Made by a program: the position numbers and the translations under genes. Positions 54,294 to 63,148 of a stretch of 64,000 bases of DNA are shown here, one piece after another. Within the stretch, counting starts at the first letter, position 1. Each line of letters starts with the position of its first letter. This stretch comes from RFSX01 sp964591455 (GTDB lineage Bacteria; Bacteroidota; Bacteroidia; Chitinophagales; Saprospiraceae): contig CAZQDZ010000004.1 in NCBI GenBank assembly GCA_964591455.1, forward strand, positions 112,667 to 176,666, read 5' to 3'. Under the pieces are notes generated by a model. The model saw only the letters and a list, made by a program, of their open reading frames with translations. It made no database searches and was not told the DNA's origin.

Positions 54294-55691
54294 ATGAAAA
54301 GGTCTATTGTATGGTTCAGAAACGATCTAAGAATTCATGACAATGAAGCACTGTTAGATGCGCTTTCACATAATGATGAAATCATACCTCTTTATGTAGA
54401 AGACCCTCGTTTACTTCGTGGTAAAACACCTTTAGGATTCGATAAGATGGGTAAGTTTAGACGTAAGTTTTTACAAGAGAGCTTGACAGATCTAAGGAGG
54501 AACTTGCAAGAATTGGGTTCTAATTTATATGTCAGACAGGGCCATCCTGAATCAATAATTCCAGAAATTGCCAGAGAGTGCAAAACAAACTACATATACT
54601 GTAATAGGGAAAGGACGAGAGAAGAAGTCGAAGTCCAAGATAGATTAGAAAATAAGATGTGGTCTATTGGCCAAGAGATCAGATACTTTAGAGGCAAAAT
54701 GCTTTATTATACGGCAGATTTGCCATTCCCAGTTACTCACTGCCCAGATGTATTTACTTCATTTAGAAAAGAGGTTGAAAAGTTTGTAAATATTAGAGCA
54801 CCGCTTCTCAGACCAGAAAAGATTGTGCCTCTTTCTATTGACTTAGATCTAGGAGAAATTTCATCTATTTCTGCTGATAATTCAGATATCCAGACGCTTT
54901 CATTTCTGAGAGGAGGCGAGACGCAAGCGCTCAAGGAGTTACAATATTACCTCTGGGATTCTAATCTAATAGCAAATTATAAAGAGACACGAAATAGTTT
55001 ATTTGGAAGAGATTACTCTTCTAAATTTTCAGCACATCTGTCTAAAGGGACGCTTTCTCCAAAGCTTATATATTCTGAAATCAAAAAATTCGAAGACCAA
55101 GTCACAAAAAACAAGTCAACCTACTGGTTAGTTTTTGAATTGCTATGGCGAGATTTTTTTCGATTTATGGCGAAGAAGCATGGGGATAAGATTTTTAGAA
55201 TAACAGGGACAAGAGATGTTGAACCTGCTCAGTATTATGAGAACAGGACTTTATTCGATAAGTGGTCATCAGGAAAGACTGGTATTCCGTTTATAGACGC
55301 TAACATGCGAGAATTGAATGCCACTGGATTTATGTCCAATAGAGGTAGACAGAATGTTGCCAGTTTCCTAGTAAAAGATATGCAACTAAATTGGTTGTGG
55401 GGCGCAGAATATTTCGAATCAATGCTTATAGATTACGATCCATGCAGCAATTATGGGAACTGGAATTATATTGCTGGTGTAGGGTCAGATGCAAGAGAAG
55501 ACAGATATTTTAATATTCCTCTACAAGCAAAGAAATATGATCATAAGGGAGAATATATGAGAGAATGGATACCTGAGTTGAAGGATGCACCTCTCAATTT
55601 TCTATTTGATCCTTTTAGTGAAAAGCTGGATAGCTCTAAATTTGACTATCCGCAGCCATGTATCAATTTCCGTAAGAAGGCTTTCGTCTAA
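54294..55691 (+). CDS. DASH-family cryptochrome/photolyase
   Basis: 465 residues. The N-terminal photolyase domain (IVWFRNDLRIHDNEALLDAL) is followed by a FAD-binding helical domain with GGETQALKELQYYLWDSN, KFSAHLSKGTLSPKLIYSEI, LLWRDFFRFMAKKHGDKIF, MRELNATGFMSNRGRQNVAS and DYDPCSNYGNWNYIAGVGSD. The overall length and the LLWRDFFRF and YNYGNW-type blocks fit CRY-DASH, which repairs UV lesions in single-stranded DNA and may sense blue light. Its stop codon overlaps the stop of the convergent LolD-like gene. Confidence 0.93.
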   Translation: MKRSIVWFRNDLRIHDNEALLDALSHNDEIIPLYVEDPRLLRGKTPLGFDKMGKFRRKFLQESLTDLRRNLQELGSNLYVRQGHPESIIPEIARECKTNYIYCNRERTREEVEVQDRLENKMWSIGQEIRYFRGKMLYYTADLPFPVTHCPDVFTSFRKEVEKFVNIRAPLLRPEKIVPLSIDLDLGEISSISADNSDIQTLSFLRGGETQALKELQYYLWDSNLIANYKETRNSLFGRDYSSKFSAHLSKGTLSPKLIYSEIKKFEDQVTKNKSTYWLVFELLWRDFFRFMAKKHGDKIFRITGTRDVEPAQYYENRTLFDKWSSGKTGIPFIDANMRELNATGFMSNRGRQNVASFLVKDMQLNWLWGAEYFESMLIDYDPCSNYGNWNYIAGVGSDAREDRYFNIPLQAKKYDHKGEYMREWIPELKDAPLNFLFDPFSEKLDSSKFDYPQPCINFRKKAFV

Positions 55692-56353
55692 GGCGTAAAA
55701 CTATTCAGAATTTTTCCGTCTGACATTTCCAGACATCTGTCACTTTTTGTAGCTAATTCCGAATTGTGTGTGACTATAACGAATGCTTGTCCCATTTCTT
55801 CCTGTAGAGTAGTAAAGAGTTTATGCAGTTCTGTTGAAGTTTGATTGTCCAGATTGCCAGTTGGTTCATCAGCAAAAACAACTAGCGGCTTATTGATAAG
55901 TGCTCTTGCTACGGCGACACGTTGCTGTTCTCCTCCAGATAACTCAGATGGTTTGTGATGTGATCGATTCGATAGACCCATATATTCGAGCAGCTGCTCT
56001 GCTTGCTTTTCTGCATCCTTCTTGGACACCTTCTTGATGAATGCTGGAATGCAGACGTTTTCTAATGCTGTAAACTCAGGTAACAAATGATGAAACTGAA
56101 ATACAAATCCTATTTTTTCATTCCTGAATGCAGCCAAAGTGGATTTGTTCATCTTTGTATAAGAACGACCATCTAATATTACTTCTCCCTTGTCAGGAAG
56201 GTCTAAACTGCCGAGAATATGGAGCAAGGTGCTTTTGCCAGCACCAGATTTCCCCGTTATACATGTAATTGTTGATGCAGGAATCTTAATATCTATTCCT
56301 CTCAAAACCTCTAAATCGTCATATGACTTAAAAATATTCTTCGCTTCAAGCAT
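55688..56353 (-). CDS. lolD: LolD-like ABC transporter ATP-binding protein
   Basis: 221 residues. Walker A GKSGAGKST (34-42), Q-loop QFHHLLPEFTALENV, signature LSGGEQQRVAVARAL, Walker B VVFADEPTGNLD. The QFHHLLPEF string is typical of LolD, which powers lipoprotein release from the inner membrane with LolC/LolE. No permease gene lies beside it, which is common in this phylum. Confidence in the exact Lol role is moderate because MacB-type ATPases look alike. Confidence 0.88.
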   Translation of the reverse strand: MLEAKNIFKSYDDLEVLRGIDIKIPASTITCITGKSGAGKSTLLHILGSLDLPDKGEVILDGRSYTKMNKSTLAAFRNEKIGFVFQFHHLLPEFTALENVCIPAFIKKVSKKDAEKQAEQLLEYMGLSNRSHHKPSELSGGEQQRVAVARALINKPLVVFADEPTGNLDNQTSTELHKLFTTLQEEMGQAFVIVTHNSELATKSDRCLEMSDGKILNSFTP

Positions 56354-56409
56354 AGAACTAAACTAGATATTAATAAGGAAAATCTGCTCAAGCAACAGTA
56401 ATAATTCTA

Positions 56410-56417
56410 TAATTTTG
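56410..56417 (+). promoter_or_regulatory. -7 promoter box (TAATTTTG) for the glycosyltransferase at 56424
   Basis: An exact TAnnTTTG match ending 6 bases before the ATG, so the message is predicted to be leaderless or nearly so. No clear -33 element was seen. Confidence 0.5.
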
Positions 56418-56423
56418 CATCGA

Positions 56424-57623
56424 ATGAAAATCCTTCAGCTTTGTAAGAAAGTACCTTATCCTTTAAAAGACGGTGAATCAGTCGCTATCTATACTATAAG
56501 CAAAGGATTGGCCGAGTCTGGATGTGAGATAAGCCTATTATCGTTTAATACTTCAAAGCATCATGTAGAGTGGGAAAAATTGCCGGATGAATTAGGGCAC
56601 TATAAAGAAATACACAAAGCCTACTTAGATACAAGTATTTCTTATTGGAGTGCTTTTAAAAATTTATGGACTAATAGATCATATAATATCGACCGATTTG
56701 TCGACGAGGGATTCAGTTCAAAATTACAAAAGCTTCTAGCCAACAATGATTTTGATATTATACAACTAGAGGGCCTCTATATGGCTTCTTATATATCAAT
56801 AGTTCGCAAGTATAGTACTGCTAAAATTATCATGAGGTCCCAAAACATTGAGTCCGAAATATGGCAGAATCTGGCTCATAAAACCAATTCTACGGTAAAG
56901 GCATGGTACTATGATTTATGCGCAAAAAGACTTCAAAATTTTGAGTCTGGTATACAAGACCAGTATGATTTACTTTTACCGATTACTCATATAGATTCAA
57001 ATGAGTACAAGAAAAGAAATTACAAAGGGGATAAGTATGTTGTCCCAGTTGGTCTAGATTCGTCCAAATATACACTGACTAAGAATGAATTTTCGCACCC
57101 AATTAGAATTGGGTATATAGGGTCATTGGATTGGAAACCCAATATCGAAGGAATAAATTGGCTACTAAATCATTGGGAAGAAATCATTCAGCAATTTCCA
57201 AACCTAGAATTTCATCTTGCTGGACGTAACGCTGGCCAAAAATACAATCTGAATTTACCACAGTTTGTAATGCATGGCGAAGTTGATGATGCAATAGAAT
57301 TTATCAAAAGACTAGATATACTCTTAGTACCACTCTTTTCAGGAAGTGGCATGAGAGTGAAAATACTAGAAGGTATGATACTTTCAAAGGTGGTAATTTC
57401 TACACCAAAGGGATTTGAAGGCATTGAAATAGAACATGATGAAAATGCTTTATGTTATGAAAATTTAGAGAATTTAATCTCATGTTTACATAAATGCTTT
57501 GATAACCCTGCTTTCATGGAAAAGATGGGAAATAAAGCGAGAAAGTTCATAATCAAAGAGTATGAGAATAAAGAAATTTCAACTCGACTATTTAATAGAT
57601 ATCAATCTCTGATTAAAAAATAA
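56424..57623 (+). CDS. Glycosyltransferase family 4 (GT-B)
   Basis: 399 residues from the ATG at 56424; an in-frame TTG three codons earlier lies within the promoter box. Opens MKILQLCKKVPYPLKDGESV with the N-terminal acceptor fold; donor domain from IRIGYIGSLDWKPNIEGINW; then FHLAGRNAG, VPLFSGSGMRVKILEGM and TPKGFEGIE, the last segment replacing the classic E-x7-E. This pattern is the stealth-like PEP-CTERM/Wzx-linked GT4 type seen in Bacteroidota. The next gene begins 9 bp after its stop. The acceptor is unknown. Confidence 0.88.
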   Translation: MKILQLCKKVPYPLKDGESVAIYTISKGLAESGCEISLLSFNTSKHHVEWEKLPDELGHYKEIHKAYLDTSISYWSAFKNLWTNRSYNIDRFVDEGFSSKLQKLLANNDFDIIQLEGLYMASYISIVRKYSTAKIIMRSQNIESEIWQNLAHKTNSTVKAWYYDLCAKRLQNFESGIQDQYDLLLPITHIDSNEYKKRNYKGDKYVVPVGLDSSKYTLTKNEFSHPIRIGYIGSLDWKPNIEGINWLLNHWEEIIQQFPNLEFHLAGRNAGQKYNLNLPQFVMHGEVDDAIEFIKRLDILLVPLFSGSGMRVKILEGMILSKVVISTPKGFEGIEIEHDENALCYENLENLISCLHKCFDNPAFMEKMGNKARKFIIKEYENKEISTRLFNRYQSLIKK

Positions 57624-57632
57624 GTGAAATAT

Positions 57633-58112
57633 ATGTTGGACAAAAAATACATTGAGCCTCAAGCAATTAATTCAGTAGCTCAGTTTCATGACACCTTTGG
57701 GTTGCCCATAGAAAATAATCCCCTAATTCCTGATGTTAAAAGAACTCAGCTCAGGATTAACTTACTGGAAGAAGAGCTTCAGGAGCTAAAGGATGCAATA
57801 GAAGCAGATGATTTAGTAGAAGTAGCAGATGCATTATGTGACCTTCAGTATGTCTTGTCTGGTGCGATATTAGAATTCGGATTAGGTGATAAATTCAAAT
57901 CACTTTTTGACGAAGTTCAGCGATCTAATATGAGTAAAACCTGTAGGACCAAAGAAGTGGCTTTGGCAACCCAAAAACACTATTCTGATAAAGATGGGAC
58001 AACCTCCGAATTGATTACTAAGGATGACTGTATAATTGTATACAGAAAGTCAGATGGCAAAGTCTTAAAATCAGTTGAATATAGTCCAGCTAATCTTAAG
58101 ACGTTAATTTAA
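57633..58112 (+). CDS. MazG-like nucleoside triphosphate pyrophosphohydrolase
   Basis: 159 residues from the ATG at 57633 (a GTG three codons earlier directly follows the previous stop). The pattern VAQFHDTFGLPIENNPLIP, then LLEEELQELKDAIEADDL and EVADALCDLQYVLSGAILEF, shows the all-alpha NTP-PPase fold with the Mg2+-binding E-x-x-E and D residues. Proteins of this kind hydrolyse non-canonical or excess NTPs to NMP and PPi. The C-terminus (VYRKSDGKVLKSVEYSPANL) is the usual extension in this phylum. The convergent barrel gene ends 13 bp away. Confidence 0.9.
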   Translation: MLDKKYIEPQAINSVAQFHDTFGLPIENNPLIPDVKRTQLRINLLEEELQELKDAIEADDLVEVADALCDLQYVLSGAILEFGLGDKFKSLFDEVQRSNMSKTCRTKEVALATQKHYSDKDGTTSELITKDDCIIVYRKSDGKVLKSVEYSPANLKTLI

Positions 58113-58125
58113 TTATCAGATAATT

Positions 58126-59499
58126 CTACAACTGATAACTTACTCCTAAATTCATTCCGATTTTGGTATACCTCTGTTGGATAGTATTACCAGATAACCC
58201 AAAATTAGAAGGATAGAAATTTGTGTTAACGCCTAAGTAAGCATTAAAATGATGACCTAGATTTACTTGCATCTGTAAGTTCGCTAAGTAGCTTATATCT
58301 AAGTTGGTCTGAAATAGGCTAGAGGAGACATTATCACTGCTATACTTGGTCAAGTTTCCATTGTTGTCTATAAATTGTCCTTGGTTACTTGAATTCAAAT
58401 TTAATAAAGCACCTATCTTCCCAGCTAGACTAATTCGATTGTTCAGATAATGTCTATAACCGATTACTAAAGGAATGTTTACTTGTGTAAAGGTGTTATT
58501 CAAGTTTGAAGAGTTATTTACAATTGTGGTGTCAGTTTTAGTTATTACTAAACCTTCATCATTTACGCAATCAATGTGTTCTATTATTTCTTGTGTTCTA
58601 TCAAGCCTAAATGAAATTCTTATTTTATCATAATTAATTCCAGTTTCTACAAGTAGACCATTGCGGAATTCTTTACCAATACCAATTGTAGAACTTATCG
58701 AAACAGCATTCATTTCATTCTGATTTCTTTGGTTCACTAGATCTGTAAGTTCCAAATTGTTAGTACTCAAATGCTGGAAGTTAAGTCCAGCAGATAATTC
58801 TGAAAAGAAATAAACACCTAAGCTTTTAGGCTCAAACTTAGGGCAGGTTGCAACAGAATATCTATCAATTATTTTTGTTGCTAAAGTAGGCTCTGAATTA
58901 GGTTTTTGAAGTAGAGAAACTTTTTTAATTGTAGTCAATTGAGGTATGCTGGACACCTCTTTTCCAATTTCATTTATTCTAAATTTTTCAATCAGTTTTA
59001 GAGAATTATTGTTCTGGTATGCTGTTGAAGATTTGAATGGATTTGTTACAAATTTTAGTTTTTTAGTGGTGTTTGAGTTAAATTCTGAAGTAGGGGAGTG
59101 CTTAGTTTCAGTTAACTCTGACCTTTTAGATAATGACGCTAGTCCATTATCAGATATTTCACCAGATGCAGATGCATCTCCTGCGATAGGGTTATAGGTC
59201 ATTTCAGAACCCTGTGCTAAAGAAGTTAAGTTTGTAGAATTAGCCTGCTTGTCCTTAGCTAAGTCTATTTTTTGCTGTTGTGTAAGTAATTGTTTTTCGG
59301 GTGAAGTTTGACTTGTATCAGATTGTTTTAGGACATAGCTGAATGCAATTAATGCAGCAGTAATTAGAAAGATAAACCAGAATTTAGGCTTTTCTTTCTT
59401 GACTGGTATCTGAGATTCTATCGAAGCCCACATGCCATCAGAAACTTCCATTTCTGCATTATATAATTTCTTCTTTAAGTTCTTGTCAAAAGTATTCAA
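58126..59499 (-). CDS. Membrane-anchored protein with anti-sigma-like N-terminus and outer-membrane barrel-like C-terminus
   Basis: 457 residues, TTG start overlapping the sigma-factor stop by 4 bp. Residues 1-37 are cytoplasmic and charged with MWASIES (Trp24), as in short anti-sigma segments; one membrane helix follows at about 40-57 (FWFIFLITAALIAFSYVL); then a Ser/Thr/Asn-rich linker to about 230; and a C-terminal beta-barrel-like domain (FFSELSAGLNFQHLS, VETGINYDKIRISFRLD, INRISLAGKIGALLNL form) ending GMNLGVSYQL. The combination resembles PorT-like proteins co-encoded with ECF sigma factors in Bacteroidota. It could sequester the sigma factor; the barrel is expected in the periplasm or outer membrane, and how one chain spans both is unclear. 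Confidence 0.8.
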   Translation of the reverse strand: MNTFDKNLKKKLYNAEMEVSDGMWASIESQIPVKKEKPKFWFIFLITAALIAFSYVLKQSDTSQTSPEKQLLTQQQKIDLAKDKQANSTNLTSLAQGSEMTYNPIAGDASASGEISDNGLASLSKRSELTETKHSPTSEFNSNTTKKLKFVTNPFKSSTAYQNNNSLKLIEKFRINEIGKEVSSIPQLTTIKKVSLLQKPNSEPTLATKIIDRYSVATCPKFEPKSLGVYFFSELSAGLNFQHLSTNNLELTDLVNQRNQNEMNAVSISSTIGIGKEFRNGLLVETGINYDKIRISFRLDRTQEIIEHIDCVNDEGLVITKTDTTIVNNSSNLNNTFTQVNIPLVIGYRHYLNNRISLAGKIGALLNLNSSNQGQFIDNNGNLTKYSSDNVSSSLFQTNLDISYLANLQMQVNLGHHFNAYLGVNTNFYPSNFGLSGNTIQQRYTKIGMNLGVSYQL

Positions 59500-60056
59500 C
59501 CTGCTAATTTTATAAGAGTCAAAAATTTCTGTTTCAATATTTTTCTTGCTTTCACAAGCTGCGAACGAGAAGTGCTCTCACCTATATTTAGAAGTTGTCC
59601 GATATCCTTATGACTATATCCTTCAATGACGTATAAGTTAAAAACAGTGCGATAGCCATCAGGTAGTTCTTGAATTAATTTAAGAATTTCTTCCTTTGAT
59701 AATTCTTCTATTACACTTGGACTGTTGTCAAAAACATGTAAGTTTTCTATTTCTGAATACTTATGCTTTTTGATGTTTTTTTCTCTGTACTTCAGCGCTG
59801 TATTTATAATCACTTTCTTCATCCAAGATTCAAAAGATCCAACACCTCTGAAGAGATGAAGCTTAGTAAAAACCCTTACGAATCCTTCTTGAAGTATATC
59901 TTCTGCTTCATTTCTATCCCTAGCAAATCGATAACAAAGTGCCATCATCTTTCCAGAATACATGTCAAAAAGCCTCTTTGATGCAAATCTATCTCCTTCC
60001 TTACATAAGGTTATCAACTCACTTTCTGTATAAGTATTTAAACTAAGTGGAGACAT
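59496..60056 (-). CDS. ECF RNA polymerase sigma factor
   Basis: 186 residues from the ATG at 60056; a TTG codon before it is also in frame. Sigma-2 region at about 25-95 (FDMYSGKMMALCYRFARDRN, EAEDILQEGFVRVF) and sigma-4 helix-turn-helix at about 130-180 (LPDGYRTVFNLYVIEGYSHK, IGQLLNIGESTSRSQLVKAR). A well-formed group-4 factor. It overlaps the downstream barrel/anti-sigma-like gene by 4 bp, so both are translated together. Confidence 0.94.
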   Translation of the reverse strand: MSPLSLNTYTESELITLCKEGDRFASKRLFDMYSGKMMALCYRFARDRNEAEDILQEGFVRVFTKLHLFRGVGSFESWMKKVIINTALKYREKNIKKHKYSEIENLHVFDNSPSVIEELSKEEILKLIQELPDGYRTVFNLYVIEGYSHKDIGQLLNIGESTSRSQLVKARKILKQKFLTLIKLAG

Positions 60057-60125
60057 CAAGAAGTCTTCTGTTTTTTATCTAGACACCAAAATCACAGAGA
60101 ATGATGCCTCAATTAGAAATTTAAT

Positions 60126-60911
60126 TTATTCGTCTACAATCGCATCATCGATTATTTCATTTCCATCCCCATCTAAATCTTCGAACCCAGTTGCTGGAGG
60201 TAATTTATCAAAATCGGTTTTTTCCTTTATTGTACTAGATTTTTCATCTAAAGTCACCTTGCCTTCGCTGAAAGCTCCGTAATCTCCTGCAGCGAATTTG
60301 TCTGCCTTAGAGAAAAAGTCATCCTTGCCTTCTAACAGTGAACCACTGGCATCTATTGTATCTTCAGCAAATTCCGGCTTAGGATTAGCTTTTTGATCAG
60401 CTGCCCAGGCATCTGCCTTGTCCATAGTCTCATCTAGCTTTTCACTAAGCTGATCTTTTACCTCAGATGCTCTGTCAGCTAGTTGATCAGTCACTTTAAG
60501 CACCTTTTCACCTACATTCTCACTAAGATCTTTAGTTTTCTCTAGCAGCTCACCGCCTTTATCCATGACAACTCCTCCTACAACAGTGCTTACTTCTCCT
60601 GCCTTAGTTAGTATATCTCCACTCTTTTCTTTAATTTTTTCTGTTAAAGGATTCTCGTTAATATCATCACCTATGTCTATGAGTTTTTCCTTTGTTTTTG
60701 CCATTAAGTCTCCAGTCTCATCCAAAATTGCGTCTTTCAAACCAGATGACTTCTTACCTAATGCATCCACAGAATCAGATGCTATTTCTTTTGTTTTATC
60801 AAACAGTTCGCCGCCTTCTTCCTTGATTACATCACCAACTTTCTCTGCAGCAGATTTTGTCACTGCGCTTGCACCAAAAAATATATTCTTTAAGTCTCTA
60901 ATAATGCCCAT
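60126..60911 (-). CDS. LEA-like/apolipoprotein-like helical repeat protein
   Basis: 261 residues. Amphipathic repeats rich in Lys, Glu, Gly and Ala run through residues 15-170 with recurring GGELFDKTKEIA, GDLMAKTKEKLID, GGELLEKTKDLSE and ASEVKDQLSEKLDE units, like late-embryogenesis-abundant and apolipoprotein A-type helices. The acidic C-terminus ends GFEDLDGDGNEIIDDAIVDE. No signal peptide is present, so it is probably cytoplasmic; no enzymatic motif exists. Proteins of this kind bind membranes or protect against desiccation and stress. No tight operon partner. Confidence 0.75.
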   Translation of the reverse strand: MGIIRDLKNIFFGASAVTKSAAEKVGDVIKEEGGELFDKTKEIASDSVDALGKKSSGLKDAILDETGDLMAKTKEKLIDIGDDINENPLTEKIKEKSGDILTKAGEVSTVVGGVVMDKGGELLEKTKDLSENVGEKVLKVTDQLADRASEVKDQLSEKLDETMDKADAWAADQKANPKPEFAEDTIDASGSLLEGKDDFFSKADKFAAGDYGAFSEGKVTLDEKSSTIKEKTDFDKLPPATGFEDLDGDGNEIIDDAIVDE

Positions 60912-60998
60912 GTCTTAGATTAATGTTCAATATGATAAAAATACTAAATTGAGGGCACATTTCAAATGGATTCGTTTAATTAGAAATATCTGACCAAA

Positions 60999-61946
60999 AT
61001 GCCTGAAATAACTGAGATTCAGTCGAAAATACGTTCGACCATTGAATTATATGAAAAGTTAGTAAGACTTAAGTCACATATAGCAGAAATAGACAACAAC
61101 TTGTCGGATTCTTATGCAAGAATCAAGTTATTAGATAAAAAACTTGATAGTGAATTAAAAGATATAGAAGCATTAGAGAAAATAGGAATCAAGTCACTTT
61201 TTTATAGAACATTAGGAAGCAAGGAAGAGCAACTAGATAAGGAAAGACAGGAGTACTTAGACCTTTCTCTACATTTCAATGAGTTAAAGAAGGAAGTTGA
61301 ACTCATGGAATACGAAAAAAAAATCTTGACTAAAAAGATTCTTGAATTACCTACGCTGGAAAAAGAATTACCCATTTTGAAACAAAAGAGAAAGGAAGAA
61401 ATATTGATAGGAGGAATGACAGAGATTAAAGCAGAATTGATGTTAACTTTCCAAAATATGGATGTCCAGATTAAGCTTAAAACCGAAATAGGGGAGGCTA
61501 TTCGGGAAGGAAATAAATGCATCCAATTATTGGATAATATACTTAATCACTTGTCAAATGCTTCAGATTGGGGGAAATGGGATATGAGAGGGAATGATAG
61601 GAGGGCTGGTTATATGAGAAAGAAATCAATAGATAATGCGATTAATATTTTGCCGAGTGCCCAGCACCAGTTGAATCTGTTTTTAAGAGAAATGAATGAT
61701 TTGGAAGAGGAGAATCTTGGAATTAGTCTCCAGGATATTCATTTCAATAGATTCAAAGATTTTTTCTTTGATAACTTAATATCTGATTGGATTATCCAGC
61801 AAAGAATTAAGAATACCTATTATAACATAGAATCTACTCAGTCGCACATAAAGAGAATTATTTTATCACTTGGAAATGAGAATAAGAAAGTGGAGCAACT
61901 ATTGAAGAAGTTTCATGACAAGAAAGAAGCGTTAATCCTATCCTAG
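60999..61946 (+). CDS. Coiled-coil protein of unknown function
   Basis: 315 residues, no signal peptide and no membrane helix. Residues about 1-140 are strong coiled coil (LKSHIAEIDNNLSDSYARIK, GSKEEQLDKERQEYLDLSLH), residues 165-215 have SDWGKWDMRGNDRRAGYMRK, and the last third is helical (IQQRIKNTYYNIESTQSHIK). The SDWGKWDM block looks conserved, but no named family is recognised. The next gene begins 41 bp downstream on the same strand, so they may be co-expressed. Confidence 0.75.
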   Translation: MPEITEIQSKIRSTIELYEKLVRLKSHIAEIDNNLSDSYARIKLLDKKLDSELKDIEALEKIGIKSLFYRTLGSKEEQLDKERQEYLDLSLHFNELKKEVELMEYEKKILTKKILELPTLEKELPILKQKRKEEILIGGMTEIKAELMLTFQNMDVQIKLKTEIGEAIREGNKCIQLLDNILNHLSNASDWGKWDMRGNDRRAGYMRKKSIDNAINILPSAQHQLNLFLREMNDLEEENLGISLQDIHFNRFKDFFFDNLISDWIIQQRIKNTYYNIESTQSHIKRIILSLGNENKKVEQLLKKFHDKKEALILS

Positions 61947-61987
61947 CTAATTTTTACTGACCATTAGATTGGAAATCACAATATAAT

Positions 61988-62734
61988 ATGAAAAAGAAAA
62001 TTAAGGAGTTGTTCGAATACAGAAAGCTTCCTAAAATTCTGAAGTATGTACCCAAGATTGAGAGAAAATTGCTTTTAAAGGGTTTGATTGATCTACAGAT
62101 ATCAATATACAATCTGGATCAATATTTAGAAGAAAATTGGAATTTGAAAGACAAACAACTTAAAGCTTATTGGGAAGATATTATTAATAAGATGAGGGAG
62201 CTTGGATATCAAGACAATAAGATATTTGCAATGACTTCTCATATTAGAAGGTATCAGTTGCATGAGACACAATTACGCGATAAACTCTTTCCAACTAGAT
62301 TAAACAGTCAATATTACTATCACTATAAATCTTGCGATGTTAGATTGATAAGAAACATTATTAAAGATTACGTGCCTCAGTTTAATAACGACTTTGTAGA
62401 TAATTGGAGATGTTTTGATTTGATTACCGAAATCAATGATGATGTCACTGATGTATTCGAAGATCAGTATACAATCAATGGAAATTTATTTCTAATAACC
62501 ATTTTGGAAAATAACTTGGATTACGCTGAGAATATGTTTATCGAACTCATTGATAATATAATGAAGAATAAACCAATGAAGCATGAATCAAATAGTGCTG
62601 ATTTACAAGACAAAATTCTAAAGTGGACATTGAAAGAAGCTGAATCGACGAGAAAATTGGTAATTAAAAATTGCAAGATAATTGCTGAGCAAAAGAAACC
62701 TCTGAAAACAAAACTTAAAGGTTTGAATAAATAA
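61988..62734 (+). CDS. Helical charged protein of unknown function
   Basis: 248 residues; strongly basic N-terminus (MKKKIKELFEYRKLPKILKY), many Asn, Asp, Lys and Tyr residues, and no signal peptide or membrane helix. The segment YYHYKSCDVRLIRNII near residue 115 and WRCFDLITEINDDVTDVFED near 140 are the most distinctive parts. No family is recognised. It lies 41 bp after the coiled-coil gene in the same direction. Confidence 0.72.
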   Translation: MKKKIKELFEYRKLPKILKYVPKIERKLLLKGLIDLQISIYNLDQYLEENWNLKDKQLKAYWEDIINKMRELGYQDNKIFAMTSHIRRYQLHETQLRDKLFPTRLNSQYYYHYKSCDVRLIRNIIKDYVPQFNNDFVDNWRCFDLITEINDDVTDVFEDQYTINGNLFLITILENNLDYAENMFIELIDNIMKNKPMKHESNSADLQDKILKWTLKEAESTRKLVIKNCKIIAEQKKPLKTKLKGLNK

Positions 62735-63148
62735 TAGATGTTCATTCTTTTGATTCACTTGTGTCAGAATTTTAAGGAAGCACTAGATTTCAAACTAGAT
62801 TATTTCCTATAATTTATATTATGTTAAATAGAAACCTGGAAAGTAAAGTTTATCTACTCTATCTCATTAAACTCTCACAAAGGCGTTATTTAAATTTAGA
62901 TATTCTTTTTTTTATTCAACCCAACTTGTTACCTTTGCTAATCTGAGTACATAAAACTATGTATTCTCAATTATCTGTCGCTTTCTCACAACCCTAATAC
63001 AGGTTTGATGCTGGTCAATTGCTTTCCTTTCTTGGTGACTAGTTAGAATCAGGATAATTCCTTTCTATCACGCTGATTTTCAATGTATTAAGGATATTGT
63101 TAAGTTATAAATTTATTATTTTATTAATCTGACCAACAAAAGTTAAGA
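62735..63148. other. 414-bp intergenic region with a candidate promoter for the collagen-like gene
   Basis: An exact TAnnTTTG box (TACCTTTG) is at 62930-62937 on the + strand, giving a leader of about 205 bases before the ATG at 63149. No gene, tRNA or strong hairpin was found; a 12-codon frame at 62959-62997 has no support. Confidence 0.45.

Noticed and set aside
58109..58127. AATTATC-A-GATAATT palindrome between convergent genes as a terminator
   Set aside because: Only one base lies between the arms and no T tract follows; an AT-rich palindrome of this size can arise by chance.
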